In this document: positions 44,167 through 52,716 of the stretch, one piece after another
Position numbering within the stretch: the first letter of the stretch is position 1
Layout of the letters: each line of letters opens with the position of its first letter
Source: Streptomyces violaceoruber
GTDB taxonomy: Bacteria; Actinomycetota; Actinomycetes; Streptomycetales; Streptomycetaceae
Length of the DNA stretch: 64,000 nucleotides
Direction of reading: 5' to 3'
NCBI GenBank assembly: GCA_000720805.1
Contig: JODI01000049.1
Location: 1 to 64,000 of the forward strand
Position numbers and translations under genes: made by a program
The notes under the pieces: model-generated
The model's input: the letters and a program-made list of their open reading frames with translations, nothing else
The model's database searches: none
What the model was told of the DNA's origin: nothing

Positions 44167-44613
44167 ATGGACTGGAACCGTTACCGCTTCCACAGCCTAT
44201 GGCGGCTGCCCGTCGCGCCCACCGTCGTGTACGCCGCGTTGGAGCGGGTCGAGGACTATCCGCGGTGGTGGCGCCAGGTACGCGAGGTGAACCGGATCGA
44301 CGACTCGACCGGCGTCGTCCGCATCCGCTCCCTCCTGCCGTACGACCTGACCGTCACCGTCCGCGAGATGCGGCGGGACCCGGCGGCCGGGGTCCTGGAG
44401 ACCACCGTGTCCGGGGACATCGACGGCTGGGCGCGCTGGACGGTCACCGCGGACGGCACCGGCAGCCTGGCCCAATACGAGCAGGTGGTCGACGTCAGCA
44501 AGCCGCTGCTCAGGCGATTCGCCGTACCCGGACGGCCTGTCTTCCGCGCCAACCACTGGCTGATGATGCGGGCCGGGCGGCGCGGACTGGCCGGCCACCT
44601 GACAACGGTTTGA
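44167..44613 (+). CDS. SRPBCC (START-like) family protein
   Basis: A 148-residue protein of the polyketide cyclase/dehydrase helix-grip fold: FHSLWRLPVAPTVVYAALERVEDYPRWWRQVREVNRID is the typical opening with the Y/W-rich pocket entrance, followed by alternating strands and the C-terminal helix (RANHWLMMRAGRRGLAGHL). Such proteins bind hydrophobic ligands; the ligand is unknown. A CAGACT -10-like box lies 6 bases before the ATG without a ribosome site, so it may be leaderless. A tRNA gene follows 39 bp downstream. Confidence 0.8.
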   Translation: MDWNRYRFHSLWRLPVAPTVVYAALERVEDYPRWWRQVREVNRIDDSTGVVRIRSLLPYDLTVTVREMRRDPAAGVLETTVSGDIDGWARWTVTADGTGSLAQYEQVVDVSKPLLRRFAVPGRPVFRANHWLMMRAGRRGLAGHLTTV

Positions 44614-44652
44614 AGGAAACCCGCGGGGACCTGTATTGTTCAGTGCGTTCCC

Positions 44653-44724
44653 GGGCGATTAGCTCAGTGGGAGAGCGCTTCGTTCACACCGAAGAGGTCA
44701 CTGGTTCGAACCCAGTATCGCCCA
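44653..44724 (+). tRNA. tRNA-Val (CAC)
   Basis: A 72-nt cloverleaf identical to the copy at 34548-34619: acceptor GGGCGAT/ATCGCCC, anticodon CAC, discriminator A, no encoded CCA. Confidence 0.95.
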
Positions 44725-44730
44725 CCGGGA

Positions 44731-44761
44731 AAGGCCGGTCCGCCTGAGGCGGACCGGCCTT
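44731..44761. terminator. Terminator after tRNA-Val (CAC)
   Basis: AAGGCCGGTCCGCC (44731-44744) pairs perfectly with 44748-44761 around a TGA loop, followed by CTTC. It can also end the opposing exonuclease gene. Confidence 0.9.
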
Positions 44762-44763
44762 CT

Positions 44764-45489
44764 TCATGCCGCGGCCGGCATGTCCGGGCGCAGCGGCCAC
44801 GCCGGATCCACCGTCTCCTCCGTGCCGCTGCGGGCGAACCACGCCTGCAGGCCCCGTGCCTGCGCGGCATGCCACACCGCCTGGAGCGTGTGCAGCTCGG
44901 CCGGGCTCAGCCGCCCCAGCCGCACCGCGAACCGGCGCCCCACCGCCCGTACGACATCCAGCGCGGCCAGTGCGTCGGCCCCCGCGTCGTGCGCGCCCTC
45001 CAGCGTGACGCCATACTGCGCGCACAGGTCGGTGAGCGTGCGGCGGCCCTTGCGGTAGCGGTCCAGGTGCTTGTCGAGAACCCTCGGATCGAGCACCAGC
45101 AGCGGGGAGGTCTCGAACCAGCGGTCAAGGGGCGAGGCACGGTGCCGGCGCAACTCCCGGTCCAGGAGCGTCAGGTCGAACGGTGCGTTCATCACCACCA
45201 ACGGCCGCCCGGCCAGGGCCTGTTCGGCCAGCGCCTCGGCTATCTCGTACATCACCGGAGCGGGCCAGCGGCCGTTGTGCCGCAGATGCTCCTCCGTCAG
45301 TCCGTGCACCTCCGTCGCACCGGCGGGCACCGGCACGCCCGGGTTCACCAGCCACCGGGTCACCCGCGGCCGGGTGCCCGGGGCGTCCTGGACGACGACG
45401 GCGGCCGACACGATCCGGTCGGTCTCGACGTCCACGCCCGTGGTCTCCGTGTCGAAAGCAGCCAGCGGCCCTTCGTACCAGCAAGCCAT
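44764..45489 (-). CDS. DEDDh 3'-5' exonuclease (DnaQ/DNA polymerase III epsilon-like)
   Basis: A 241-residue nuclease. Exo I is AAFDTETTGVD (residues about 9-19, D and E metal ligands), Exo II is LVVMNAPFDLTLLDREL (about residue 95) and Exo III is AHDAGADALAAL with the His-x4-Asp of the DEDDh group (about residue 170). The last ~60 residues add a helical region. It may edit DNA or process RNA ends; no polymerase is nearby. ATG 45489 is chosen; ATG 45507 upstream with GGGTGG is also plausible. It is divergent from the DUF4365-type operon. Confidence 0.9.
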   Translation of the reverse strand: MACWYEGPLAAFDTETTGVDVETDRIVSAAVVVQDAPGTRPRVTRWLVNPGVPVPAGATEVHGLTEEHLRHNGRWPAPVMYEIAEALAEQALAGRPLVVMNAPFDLTLLDRELRRHRASPLDRWFETSPLLVLDPRVLDKHLDRYRKGRRTLTDLCAQYGVTLEGAHDAGADALAALDVVRAVGRRFAVRLGRLSPAELHTLQAVWHAAQARGLQAWFARSGTEETVDPAWPLRPDMPAAA

Positions 45490-45681
45490 ACCTACCCAAC
45501 CCCTCATCCACCCGCGGCAGCTGACGCCCCGTCGTCTGCCCCGTTTGGTGATACCCGGGCTGTTTGCGCCGTACGCCGGAAGGACACAACAGGAATACGG
45601 GTCTTTGCAGTTCAGCGGCCCGGCGCGGGATGCACTCGGCCCAGGCATGGGCATTACACCAGTTCTGGAAGGCTGTTGGTC

Positions 45682-46248
45682 ATGGCGATAGCGCAGCCCG
45701 AGCGGGGCGGGCTGCTGCCCGAACGCACGGCTTCCCATCGCGGCACACTCGCCACCACCGCCTGCATGGAGACCCTGCAGGTGGGCTACTTGCACGCGGT
45801 CGCGGCGGCGGCCGGCTGCTCGTTGTCGCAGCCCTTTCCGGACAACGGCATCGACTGGCACGTCAGCCACGGCTCGCCCGGGCACACCGTCGACGACGAG
45901 GTCACCATCAAGGTGCAGTTGAAATGCACCTACCAGGTCCCGCCGAACCCTCCCGGGCGCACGTTCTCCTTCACGCTCGACAACGACCACCTGCGCAAGC
46001 TCGCCCGCAGTCCGGTCTCGGTGCACAAGATCCTCGTGGTGATGCTCGTGCCCAGAGCCCAGGACGACTGGTTGCGGGCCAGCCACGACCGGCTCGACCT
46101 GAGGCACTGCTGCTACTGGGTCAACCTCGCCGGTCACCCGATCACCGGCCGGACCCGGACCACCGTGCGGATACCGACCGCGCGCATCTTCGACGACCGG
46201 GCGCTGTGCGAGATCATGACGCGGGTCGGGACCGGAGGCAGACCATGA
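45682..46248 (+). CDS. DUF4365-domain protein
   Basis: A 188-residue protein. The pattern TACMETLQVGYLHAVAAAAGCSLSQPFPDNGIDWHV is the typical DUF4365 opening, followed by VTIKVQLKCT (a conserved K-x-Q-x-K) and a central strand/helix run. The D...Q-x-K arrangement resembles the PD-(D/E)XK nuclease core, so DUF4365 proteins may be nucleases, but that is inference from the fold pattern. TGGAAGG lies 10 bases before the ATG. It overlaps the next gene by 4 bases, forming a two-gene operon. Confidence 0.75.
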   Translation: MAIAQPERGGLLPERTASHRGTLATTACMETLQVGYLHAVAAAAGCSLSQPFPDNGIDWHVSHGSPGHTVDDEVTIKVQLKCTYQVPPNPPGRTFSFTLDNDHLRKLARSPVSVHKILVVMLVPRAQDDWLRASHDRLDLRHCCYWVNLAGHPITGRTRTTVRIPTARIFDDRALCEIMTRVGTGGRP

Positions 46249-47477
46249 CGCACCGCCCGCTGGAAGAGCCACTGCGGCCCGTACGACCGCATCCCGTCGA
46301 CCAGGCCGCCGTCACCTGGACCCGCCCCCCCGACCCCGCCGACGTCGATCCCGCCGTGCTCGGCGCCCTGCTGCACCGGCACGGCTGGCAGCGGCGCGGC
46401 GGCGCGGCCGGGCGCTACGGCCGCTGGACCCCGCCCGGACCGGGCCGCGGCATGAGTCTGCTGGTGCCCGAGAGCCGCGCCTTCCCCGACAGCGACGACC
46501 TGCTCGGCGAGGCGCTGCTCGCGCTGTCCCGCAGCGCCGTGCCCTCCGCGCGTGAGGTGCTGGTGTCCCTCGCCGTGCCCAGCGACGAGATCCGCTGGTG
46601 GCGTGACGTCCCCACCGGACCGGCCGGCGCCGCTCCCTGGACGGTCGAGGAGCAACTGCGGACGGCCGCCCGGCAGATGCTGCTCGCCGGAGCGCTCGCC
46701 ACGCGCGCGCGTGCCGGCTACTACGGCGCCCGCTACCGGCGCACCGCCGCCACGGTCCTGGGGAACGTGCTCGTCGGCACCGCGGGCGAGGGCCGCCGTC
46801 TGACCGCGTTCGTCCCCGTTGACACCGGCCGTCCGCTCGCCGTCCGCCTGCACCAGGCTCTGTACGCCGCCCGCGAGGCCGTCGACTACCAGCGCGCCAC
46901 CGGCGGCATGGACGCCTTCGACGGCGCGGTGGAGGCCGGCGTGAGCCGTGAGCTCACGGAGGCGCTGATCGCCCTCGTGCGCGGTACGGAAGGCGCACGG
47001 GTCGCCGTCGAGTGGGCACCCGCGGCCGGCGTCCCCGAGGACTGCGCGGCCGGCGGCGAGCCCGTCGAGTTCTCGCCCGGCGACCTGCCCGTCCTGCGCG
47101 CGGCCGGCGCCCGCTATCTGCGCGAGGAGCCCTCCATGCCGGTGCGGATCACCGGGGCCGTGGTCCGGATGCGCAGGTCGGGGCCGCGCGGCGAGGGGGC
47201 GGTACGGCTGCGGGTGATCGCCGGGGCGGAGGTCCCGCACGTCCGGCTCACCCTGGACGAGGAGTCCTACCGGATCGCCGGACACGCGCACCTCGTCGGA
47301 CTGCCGGTGCGGGTGCTCGGGCGGCTGGAGAGCCGAGGCGGCTTCCGGCGGCTGACGGACGCCTCCGAGGTCGTACCGGTGCAGGTGGACGAGGCGGAGC
47401 GGGACCGTCTGATGAAGTCCCTGCAGGACACCGCGGAGATCACGGCCTTCTTCGAGGAGACCTGCGGAGGGGAGTGA
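46245..47477 (+). CDS. Unknown 410-residue protein coupled to the DUF4365 gene
   Basis: A 410-residue protein without a signal peptide or membrane helix. Residues about 30-75 hold a HGWQRRGGAAGRYGRWTPPG turn-rich segment, and residues about 130-260 are mainly helical. The C-terminal ~130 residues (PVRITGAVVRMRRSGPRGEGAVRLRVIAGAE ... LVGLPVRVLGRLESRGGFRRL) resemble a small beta-barrel, perhaps OB-like. It starts inside the DUF4365 stop (ATGA), so the two are co-translated and likely work together. I do not recognise the family. Confidence 0.75.
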   Translation: MTHRPLEEPLRPVRPHPVDQAAVTWTRPPDPADVDPAVLGALLHRHGWQRRGGAAGRYGRWTPPGPGRGMSLLVPESRAFPDSDDLLGEALLALSRSAVPSAREVLVSLAVPSDEIRWWRDVPTGPAGAAPWTVEEQLRTAARQMLLAGALATRARAGYYGARYRRTAATVLGNVLVGTAGEGRRLTAFVPVDTGRPLAVRLHQALYAAREAVDYQRATGGMDAFDGAVEAGVSRELTEALIALVRGTEGARVAVEWAPAAGVPEDCAAGGEPVEFSPGDLPVLRAAGARYLREEPSMPVRITGAVVRMRRSGPRGEGAVRLRVIAGAEVPHVRLTLDEESYRIAGHAHLVGLPVRVLGRLESRGGFRRLTDASEVVPVQVDEAERDRLMKSLQDTAEITAFFEETCGGE

Positions 47478-47681
47478 GGGCGGGGGCCTGCGGGGGAGTG
47501 AGGCGAAGGCGCGCGGGGGAGTGAGACCGGGACCCGTGGGACTCATGCGCCGGTGGGGGAGACCGGGGCGGTCGGGGCGGTGGTCATCCGTTTAGCGGTC
47601 GGGGGGCGCGGGTCGGTACGATCCGGTCATGCGCGCGCTCCCTGTATGGCGCCGCAGTCCGCCTTCAGTCAGGAGAGACCG

Positions 47682-49658
47682 GTGTCAGACGTCCGTGTGA
47701 TCATCCAACGCGATTCCGAGCGGGAAGAGCGCGTGGTGACGACGGGCACTACGGCCGCCGAGCTCTTCGCCGGCGAGCGTTCGATCGTCGCCGCGCGGGT
47801 GGGCGGCGAGCTCAAGGACCTGTCGTACGTCCTGTCCGAGGGCGAGGAGGTCGAGGGCGTCGAGATCTCGTCCGAGGACGGCCTCAACATCCTGCGTCAC
47901 TCCACCGCTCACGTGATGGCGCAGGCCGTGCAGGAACTCTTCCCCGAGGCCAAGCTGGGCATCGGTCCGCCGGTCAAGGACGGCTTCTACTACGACTTCG
48001 ACGTCGAGAAGCCGTTCACCCCCGAGGATCTCAAGGCCATCGAGAAGAAGATGCAGGAGATCCAGAAGCGGGGGCAGAGGTTCTCCCGCCGCGTGGTCAC
48101 CGACGAGGCCGCCCGCGAGGAACTGGCCGACGAGCCGTACAAGCTGGAGCTGATCGGCCTCAAGGGCTCGGCTTCGTCGGACGACGGCGCGGACGTCGAG
48201 GTCGGCGCCGGTGAGCTGACGATCTACGACAACCTCGACCCCAGGACCGGCGACCTGTGCTGGAAGGACCTCTGCCGCGGTCCCCACCTGCCCACCACCC
48301 GGAACATCCCGGCGTTCAAGCTGATGCGCAACGCGGCCGCCTACTGGCGCGGCAGCGAGAAGAACCCGATGCTCCAGCGCATCTACGGCACCGCCTGGCC
48401 GACCAAGGACGAGCTGAAGGCGCACCTCGACTTCCTCGCCGAGGCCGAGAAGCGCGACCACCGCAAGCTGGGCTCCGAGCTGGACCTGTTCTCCATCCCG
48501 GAGCAGATCGGCTCCGGCCTTGCCGTCTTCCACCCCAAGGGCGGCGTCATCCGCCGGGTCATGGAGGACTACTCGCGCCGCCGCCACGAGGAGGAGGGCT
48601 ACGAGTTCGTCTACACCCCGCACGCGACGAAGGGGAAGCTCTTCGAGACCTCGGGCCACCTGGACTGGTACGCCGACGGCATGTACCCGCCCATGCAGCT
48701 CGACGAGGGCGTGGACTACTACCTCAAGCCCATGAACTGCCCGATGCACAACCTGATCTTCGACGCGCGCGGACGCTCGTACCGTGAACTGCCGCTGCGC
48801 CTGTTCGAGTTCGGGACGGTGTACCGGTACGAGAAGTCGGGTGTCGTGCACGGCCTGACCCGGGCCCGCGGTTTCACACAGGACGACGCGCACATCTACT
48901 GCACCCGCGAGCAGATGTCCCAGGAGCTCGACAAGACGCTCACCTTCGTGCTGAACCTGCTGCGCGACTACGGTCTGACCGACTTCTACCTGGAGCTGTC
49001 CACCAAGGACCCGGAGAAGTTCGTCGGTTCGGACGAGGCCTGGGAAGAGGCCACGGAGACGCTGCGCCAGGTCGCGGAGAAGCAGGGCCTGCCCCTGGTC
49101 CCGGACCCGGGCGGCGCGGCCTTCTACGGCCCGAAGATCTCCGTCCAGACCAAGGACGCCATCGGCCGCACCTGGCAGATGTCGACGATCCAGCTGGACT
49201 TCAACCTCCCGGAGCGGTTCGAGCTGGAGTACACCTCGCCCGACGGCTCCAAGCAGCGTCCGGTCATGATCCACCGTGCGCTGTTCGGCTCCATCGAGCG
49301 GTTCTTCGCGGTGCTCCTGGAGCACTACGCGGGCGCCTTCCCGGCGTGGCTGGCGCCGGTCCAGGCGGTCGGCATCCCGATCGGGGACGGGCACGTGGAG
49401 TACCTGGAGAAGTTCGCCGCCGCGGCCAAGAGGCAGGGGCTGCGGGTCGAGGTGGACTCCTCCTCGGACCGGATGCAGAAGAAGATCCGCAACGCCCAGA
49501 AGCAGAAGGTGCCCTTCATGGTCATCGCGGGCGACGAGGACATGTCCGGCGGGTCCGTGTCCTTCCGCTACCGCGACGGCTCGCAGGAGAACGGCATCCC
49601 GTTCGACGAGGCCATCGCGAAGATCGCGAAGGTCGTGGAGGAGCGGGCGCAGGTCTGA
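47682..49658 (+). CDS. thrS: Threonyl-tRNA synthetase
   Basis: A 658-residue class II synthetase. Residues 1-62 form the TGS domain, 63-250 the editing (SAD) region ([34 protein letters not shown]), about 265-540 the catalytic core with motif 2 ([27 protein letters not shown]) and motif 3 ([17 protein letters not shown]), and the C-terminal ~110 residues the anticodon-binding domain. GTG 47682 has AGGAGAG upstream and fits family length. No T-box leader is seen. It opens the conserved thrS-HIT-pgsA-...-ruv block and is followed by a terminator. Confidence 0.97.
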   Translation: MSDVRVIIQRDSEREERVVTTGTTAAELFAGERSIVAARVGGELKDLSYVLSEGEEVEGVEISSEDGLNILRHSTAHVMAQAVQELFPEAKLGIGPPVKDGFYYDFDVEKPFTPEDLKAIEKKMQEIQKRGQRFSRRVVTDEAAREELADEPYKLELIGLKGSASSDDGADVEVGAGELTIYDNLDPRTGDLCWKDLCRGPHLPTTRNIPAFKLMRNAAAYWRGSEKNPMLQRIYGTAWPTKDELKAHLDFLAEAEKRDHRKLGSELDLFSIPEQIGSGLAVFHPKGGVIRRVMEDYSRRRHEEEGYEFVYTPHATKGKLFETSGHLDWYADGMYPPMQLDEGVDYYLKPMNCPMHNLIFDARGRSYRELPLRLFEFGTVYRYEKSGVVHGLTRARGFTQDDAHIYCTREQMSQELDKTLTFVLNLLRDYGLTDFYLELSTKDPEKFVGSDEAWEEATETLRQVAEKQGLPLVPDPGGAAFYGPKISVQTKDAIGRTWQMSTIQLDFNLPERFELEYTSPDGSKQRPVMIHRALFGSIERFFAVLLEHYAGAFPAWLAPVQAVGIPIGDGHVEYLEKFAAAAKRQGLRVEVDSSSDRMQKKIRNAQKQKVPFMVIAGDEDMSGGSVSFRYRDGSQENGIPFDEAIAKIAKVVEERAQV

Positions 49659-49669
49659 TCCGCTGTCGT

Positions 49670-49710
49670 CGACAGGTCCTCGGGAGGCACAGCTTCCCCG
49701 GGGCCTGTCG
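49670..49710 (+). terminator. Terminator after thrS
   Basis: CGACAGGTCCTCGG pairs with CCGGGGCCTGTCG using two G-U pairs, followed by GTCTTTC. It starts 12 bases after the thrS stop. Confidence 0.75.
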
Positions 49711-49749
49711 GTCTTTCCTGGCCGCTGAAGACCTGGAGCGTGACCGGCA

Positions 49750-49958
49750 CGACCTCGCCGTGGTCGACGCTTCCCGGCGTACACCGCCGAACATGGCCCA
49801 GGTCACGCAGGTCAGCGCCAGTGCGGAGTCCTGTACGGCGTCGGCAGGCCGTGCCCGAGGACCCGTACCGCGTACGAGCCCAGGTACAGCAGGGACGCGA
49901 CGCCGAGCGGTACCTCGCTGTGGCGTTCCCGGCCGGCCAGGCGGTCGTCCTTGTCCAC
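49750..49958 (-). pseudogene. Remnant of a potassium-channel-like membrane protein gene
   Basis: On the minus strand a frame from GTG 49958 encodes DKDDRLAGRERHSEVPLGVA, then SLLYLGSYAVRVLGHGLPTP, and stops at 49812. The next reading frame, overlapping it, continues LALTCVTWAMFGGV before the similarity is lost. Together they look like the N-terminal first helix and start of the second helix of two-TM voltage-gated-like K+ channels of Streptomyces. The high third-position G/C in both pieces indicates former coding sequence broken by a frameshift and deletion. Identification is from memory of the family. Confidence 0.5.
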
Positions 49959-49982
49959 CGGGCCTGCTTGTCCCGGGCCGCT

Positions 49983-50028
49983 TTTCCCCCAACCCCGGCG
50001 ACACGTTTCCCCCAACCCCGGCGACACG
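49983..50028. repeat. Two tandem copies of a 23-bp repeat
   Basis: The 23 bases 49983-50005 (beginning TTTCCCCCAACCCCGG) are repeated exactly at 50006-50028, between the channel remnant and the HIT gene. The 402-bp gap 49659-50060 otherwise holds only the terminator and the remnant. Confidence 0.9.
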
Positions 50029-50060
50029 GCACGAACGGGCGAAGCCATATGCTGCACTGC

Positions 50061-50606
50061 ATGACGAGTGAGCCGGAGCAGCAGTGGGGAGTGGGGACCC
50101 AGGACGCGTTCCAGCGTCTGTGGACGCCCCATCGGATGGCCTACATCCAGGGCGAGAACAAGCCGACCGGCCCGGGTGCCGACGACGGCTGCCCCTTCTG
50201 CTCCATCCCGGCCAAGTCCGACGAGGACGGGTTGATCGTCCGACGCGGTGAGCAGGTCTACGCCGTGCTGAACCTGTACCCGTACAACGGCGGCCACCTG
50301 ATGGTCGTGCCCTACCGCCATGTCGCCGACTACACGGACCTCACGGACGCGGAGACGGCCGAGCTGGGCGCCCTGACCAAGCAGGCGATGACCGCCCTGC
50401 GCACCGCGTCCGGCGCGCAGGGCTTCAACATCGGCATGAACCAGGGCTCGGTGGCGGGGGCGGGCATCGCGGCCCACCTCCACCAGCACATCGTCCCGCG
50501 CTGGGGCGGCGACACCAACTTCATGCCGGTGGTCGGCCACACGAGGGTGCTGCCGCAGCTGCTCGCCGACACGAGGAAGATGCTGGCGGACGCCTGGCCC
50601 GCGTAG
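50061..50606 (+). CDS. HIT-family hydrolase/phosphorylase (Ap4A-type)
   Basis: A 181-residue histidine-triad protein. The triad is HLHQHIVPRWGGD (about residue 140), preceded by CPFCSIPAKSDEDGLIVRRGEQVYAVLNLYPYNGGHLMVVPYRH, which carries a CxxC as in actinobacterial members. In M. tuberculosis the gene between thrS and pgsA is an Ap4A phosphorylase, so this is the likely activity on dinucleoside polyphosphates. ATG 50061 is chosen: a TATGCT -10 box (50048-50053) lies 7 bases ahead, so the message may be leaderless. An in-frame ATG at 50049 is less likely. Confidence 0.9.
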   Translation: MTSEPEQQWGVGTQDAFQRLWTPHRMAYIQGENKPTGPGADDGCPFCSIPAKSDEDGLIVRRGEQVYAVLNLYPYNGGHLMVVPYRHVADYTDLTDAETAELGALTKQAMTALRTASGAQGFNIGMNQGSVAGAGIAAHLHQHIVPRWGGDTNFMPVVGHTRVLPQLLADTRKMLADAWPA

Positions 50607-50647
50607 CCCGCCGAGCCGTGGGGCACGCGGGTGCGGGCATCGCCCCG

Positions 50648-50712
50648 CCCGTCCGGCGTTCTTCCCCGTCCGGCGTTTCTTCGAGGACGAGGCCGTTCAG
50701 GCCGAAGGGGGC
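50648..50712. repeat. Probable dispersed Streptomyces intergenic repeat
   Basis: Sequence of the form CCGTCCGGCGTTT..GAGGACGAGGCCGTTCAGGCCGA, with an extra partial copy of CCGTCCGGCGTT in front. I recall near-identical elements downstream of many Streptomyces genes. Here it lies between the HIT gene and a convergent gene. Confidence 0.5.
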
Positions 50713-50766
50713 CCGGGGCGGCAGGTCCCGGACGGGCCTCCGCGCCCAAGCCCCACCGCCGGAGGC

Positions 50767-52425
50767 CTACGCGTCGTACAGATCCGCCTTACTCGGCGCG
50801 GTGTCCTGCACCGCCGTGCTGAGGAACGCCGACCGTGTGCCGAACTTCTCCGTGTCCACGCCGTTCTCCGTCAGCACCCGGATCGCCGCCGCGTGCACCA
50901 CCCGCAGGACCGGCGTCGCGGCACGCAGCGCGTCGTCGGCCATGAAGCGATGCCGCCACGGCTTGTCCGCCCAGGCGTGCCGCAGTCCGAAGGGCTCGGG
51001 GAGCGTCAGGCTGCCGCCGAGCCAGTTGAGCAGCGGGGGGTACCAGGTCAGGGGTGCCCGGGCCGTCAGTCGCACCACCTCGTCCGCGTCGACCAGCGGA
51101 AGCCTCACCTTCCGGGTCTCCCAGAACTTCAGTGACTTCGCGACTTCCTTCTCCTTGGCCTCCGGCTTCGAGGTGAACAGCCCGTGCACCGGCCCCAGCG
51201 CGTGCCCGGTCACCTCGATGCGCAGGGTCTCGTGCAGCACGGTCACCGTGATCAGCATGGTGATGACCAGCTGCCCGTCCCACAGCGTCCACTGCACACC
51301 CAGGTAGTGCCGGTCGCCCGCGCCGAACTGCTGCTTGTTGCAGATGTCCTGTATGGCGTGCGACTTGACCTGGTACGCCTCCACGTCCGTGCCCTCGGGC
51401 CGGGACACCTCCTTCGTGTTCTCCCCTACGGGGGTGACGATCCAGTGGCGTATCGACGGCTTCGTGAAACCGCCGGTGTTCAGCGGGCCGCGCTCCAGCA
51501 TGCGCAGCTGGTCGTGGACCGCGCGTATGACGTCCCAGCTGCGGAAGGGGTGGATCTCACGGGTGGGGTCGGCGGGGCGCAGGTCCTCGGCGAGCTGCCA
51601 GATGCCCCAGCGGGTGCCCATCCCGAGTATGCCCTTGGGCCCGGCGTAGAAGACCGAGTTGGACTGCTGCTCGGCGCTCAACCGGGCGAGGGACTGGCGC
51701 AGTTGCTCGGCCGCCGTCTCCTTGGGGCTGGTCGGCACCGCCTCGGGCACCTTCGCACCGACGCTGCTGCCGGAGAGCAGGCTGTTCCAGCGCTCCCGCA
51801 GGTCCTTCGCCGTGCGCTCACAGATCTGCTTGGCCCAGAACCAGCCGACCACCGGCAGGACCACCGCCGCGCGCGCGTACCAGGCCCAGAAGCCCGAGAA
51901 CGGCATCTTGACCAGGAAGATCACGGCGAGGGCGCCCACTCCGACGAGCAGTGCGGTGGCCAGGGCGCCGGTCCTGCCCTCCTGTTTCGCGATCGTCGTG
52001 CGGATCTGGAACACCAGCAGCCAGATGAGCAGCCCGGGCAGGAACAGCAGCCCGCACAGCACCATGACGATGGTGAGCAGGTTGTCCCGTTCCCTGCGGA
52101 TGTTGTTCGCCGCGAGACAGTGCTCGACCACGACCTGCGGCTCGGCGCCGAAGGACTGGATGAGCGGCTTGCGGCCGGCCCCGAGCATGCGGGCGATCAC
52201 GGCGGTGGAGAAGGCTTCCCCCAGGTTGGGGCGGAAGATCCTCGTCCACGCGCGGCCGCCCGAGACGGCCGACTGGTGCCACTCGTTGTTGGCCTTGAGG
52301 ATCTCCTCGACCGGACTGTCCCGATAGGCCGCCGAGGCCAGCGCGAACGTCGCCGTCTGGTCCCCGTCGCCCGTGCGCGGCACCTGCGGACCGAAGATGT
52401 CCGCGTAACCGCTCTGAACGGTCAT
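50767..52425 (-). CDS. Membrane protein of unknown function (552 residues)
   Basis: A 552-residue protein. Residues 1-95 are soluble (YADIFGPQVPRTGDGDQTATF, and a conserved VEEILKANNEWHQSAVSGGRAWTRIFRPNLGEAF). Four hydrophobic segments follow at about 115-215 (MVLCGLLFLPGLLIWLLVFQI; TALLVGVGALAVIFLV; FWAWYARAAVVLPVVGWFWA), then a large C-terminal domain with another weak hydrophobic strand (QLVITMLITVTVL). ATG 52425 has GGGGGCGGGA upstream. It lies in an inverted block with EF-G2 inside the thrS-pgsA region. No known motif. Confidence 0.8.
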   Translation of the reverse strand: MTVQSGYADIFGPQVPRTGDGDQTATFALASAAYRDSPVEEILKANNEWHQSAVSGGRAWTRIFRPNLGEAFSTAVIARMLGAGRKPLIQSFGAEPQVVVEHCLAANNIRRERDNLLTIVMVLCGLLFLPGLLIWLLVFQIRTTIAKQEGRTGALATALLVGVGALAVIFLVKMPFSGFWAWYARAAVVLPVVGWFWAKQICERTAKDLRERWNSLLSGSSVGAKVPEAVPTSPKETAAEQLRQSLARLSAEQQSNSVFYAGPKGILGMGTRWGIWQLAEDLRPADPTREIHPFRSWDVIRAVHDQLRMLERGPLNTGGFTKPSIRHWIVTPVGENTKEVSRPEGTDVEAYQVKSHAIQDICNKQQFGAGDRHYLGVQWTLWDGQLVITMLITVTVLHETLRIEVTGHALGPVHGLFTSKPEAKEKEVAKSLKFWETRKVRLPLVDADEVVRLTARAPLTWYPPLLNWLGGSLTLPEPFGLRHAWADKPWRHRFMADDALRAATPVLRVVHAAAIRVLTENGVDTEKFGTRSAFLSTAVQDTAPSKADLYDA

Positions 52426-52533
52426 TCCCGCCCCCGATCGCCGCGAGTCTTGCTCCTGCGGCCTTCCCGACTTCCGTGCTCCGCACACCTGTTGATCAGG
52501 TCATCAGCGTATCCGCAGGCAGTGACATCCGTC

Positions 52534-52639
52534 GGCGGATGCCCCAACTGCCGTCGGCGCGCGCCCCACTACGGCCGGCGCACGCCCCATTTCGGCCGGT
52601 GCACGCCCCACTACGGCCGGCGCGCACGGCCCCACAGCC
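52534..52639. repeat. 21-bp tandem repeats upstream of the unknown membrane protein
   Basis: Four 21-bp units start at 52556, 52577, 52598 and 52619 with the form GGYGCRCGCCCCAYTWCGGCC, and a more diverged copy of 22 bases precedes them at 52534. The array lies in the 291-bp gap between the EF-G2 stop and the start of the next minus-strand gene. Confidence 0.8.
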
Positions 52640-52716
52640 GTCGGCGGACGGCCGAAGCCGCCCGCCGACGCGGAGGGGAGCGTTCCGTGAACGTCACCGG
52701 TGGGGCCCGTCGTCAC

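Noticed and set aside
40993-44613. A plus-strand frame of about 1200 codons open through the polytopic membrane protein gene
   Set aside because: Only its last 149 codons (from 44167) look like a protein; the rest is Arg/Gly/Gln-rich shadow sequence opposite the real membrane protein gene.
47478-47681. T-box leader before thrS
   Set aside because: No T-box sequence or specifier hairpin in the 204 bp before the gene.
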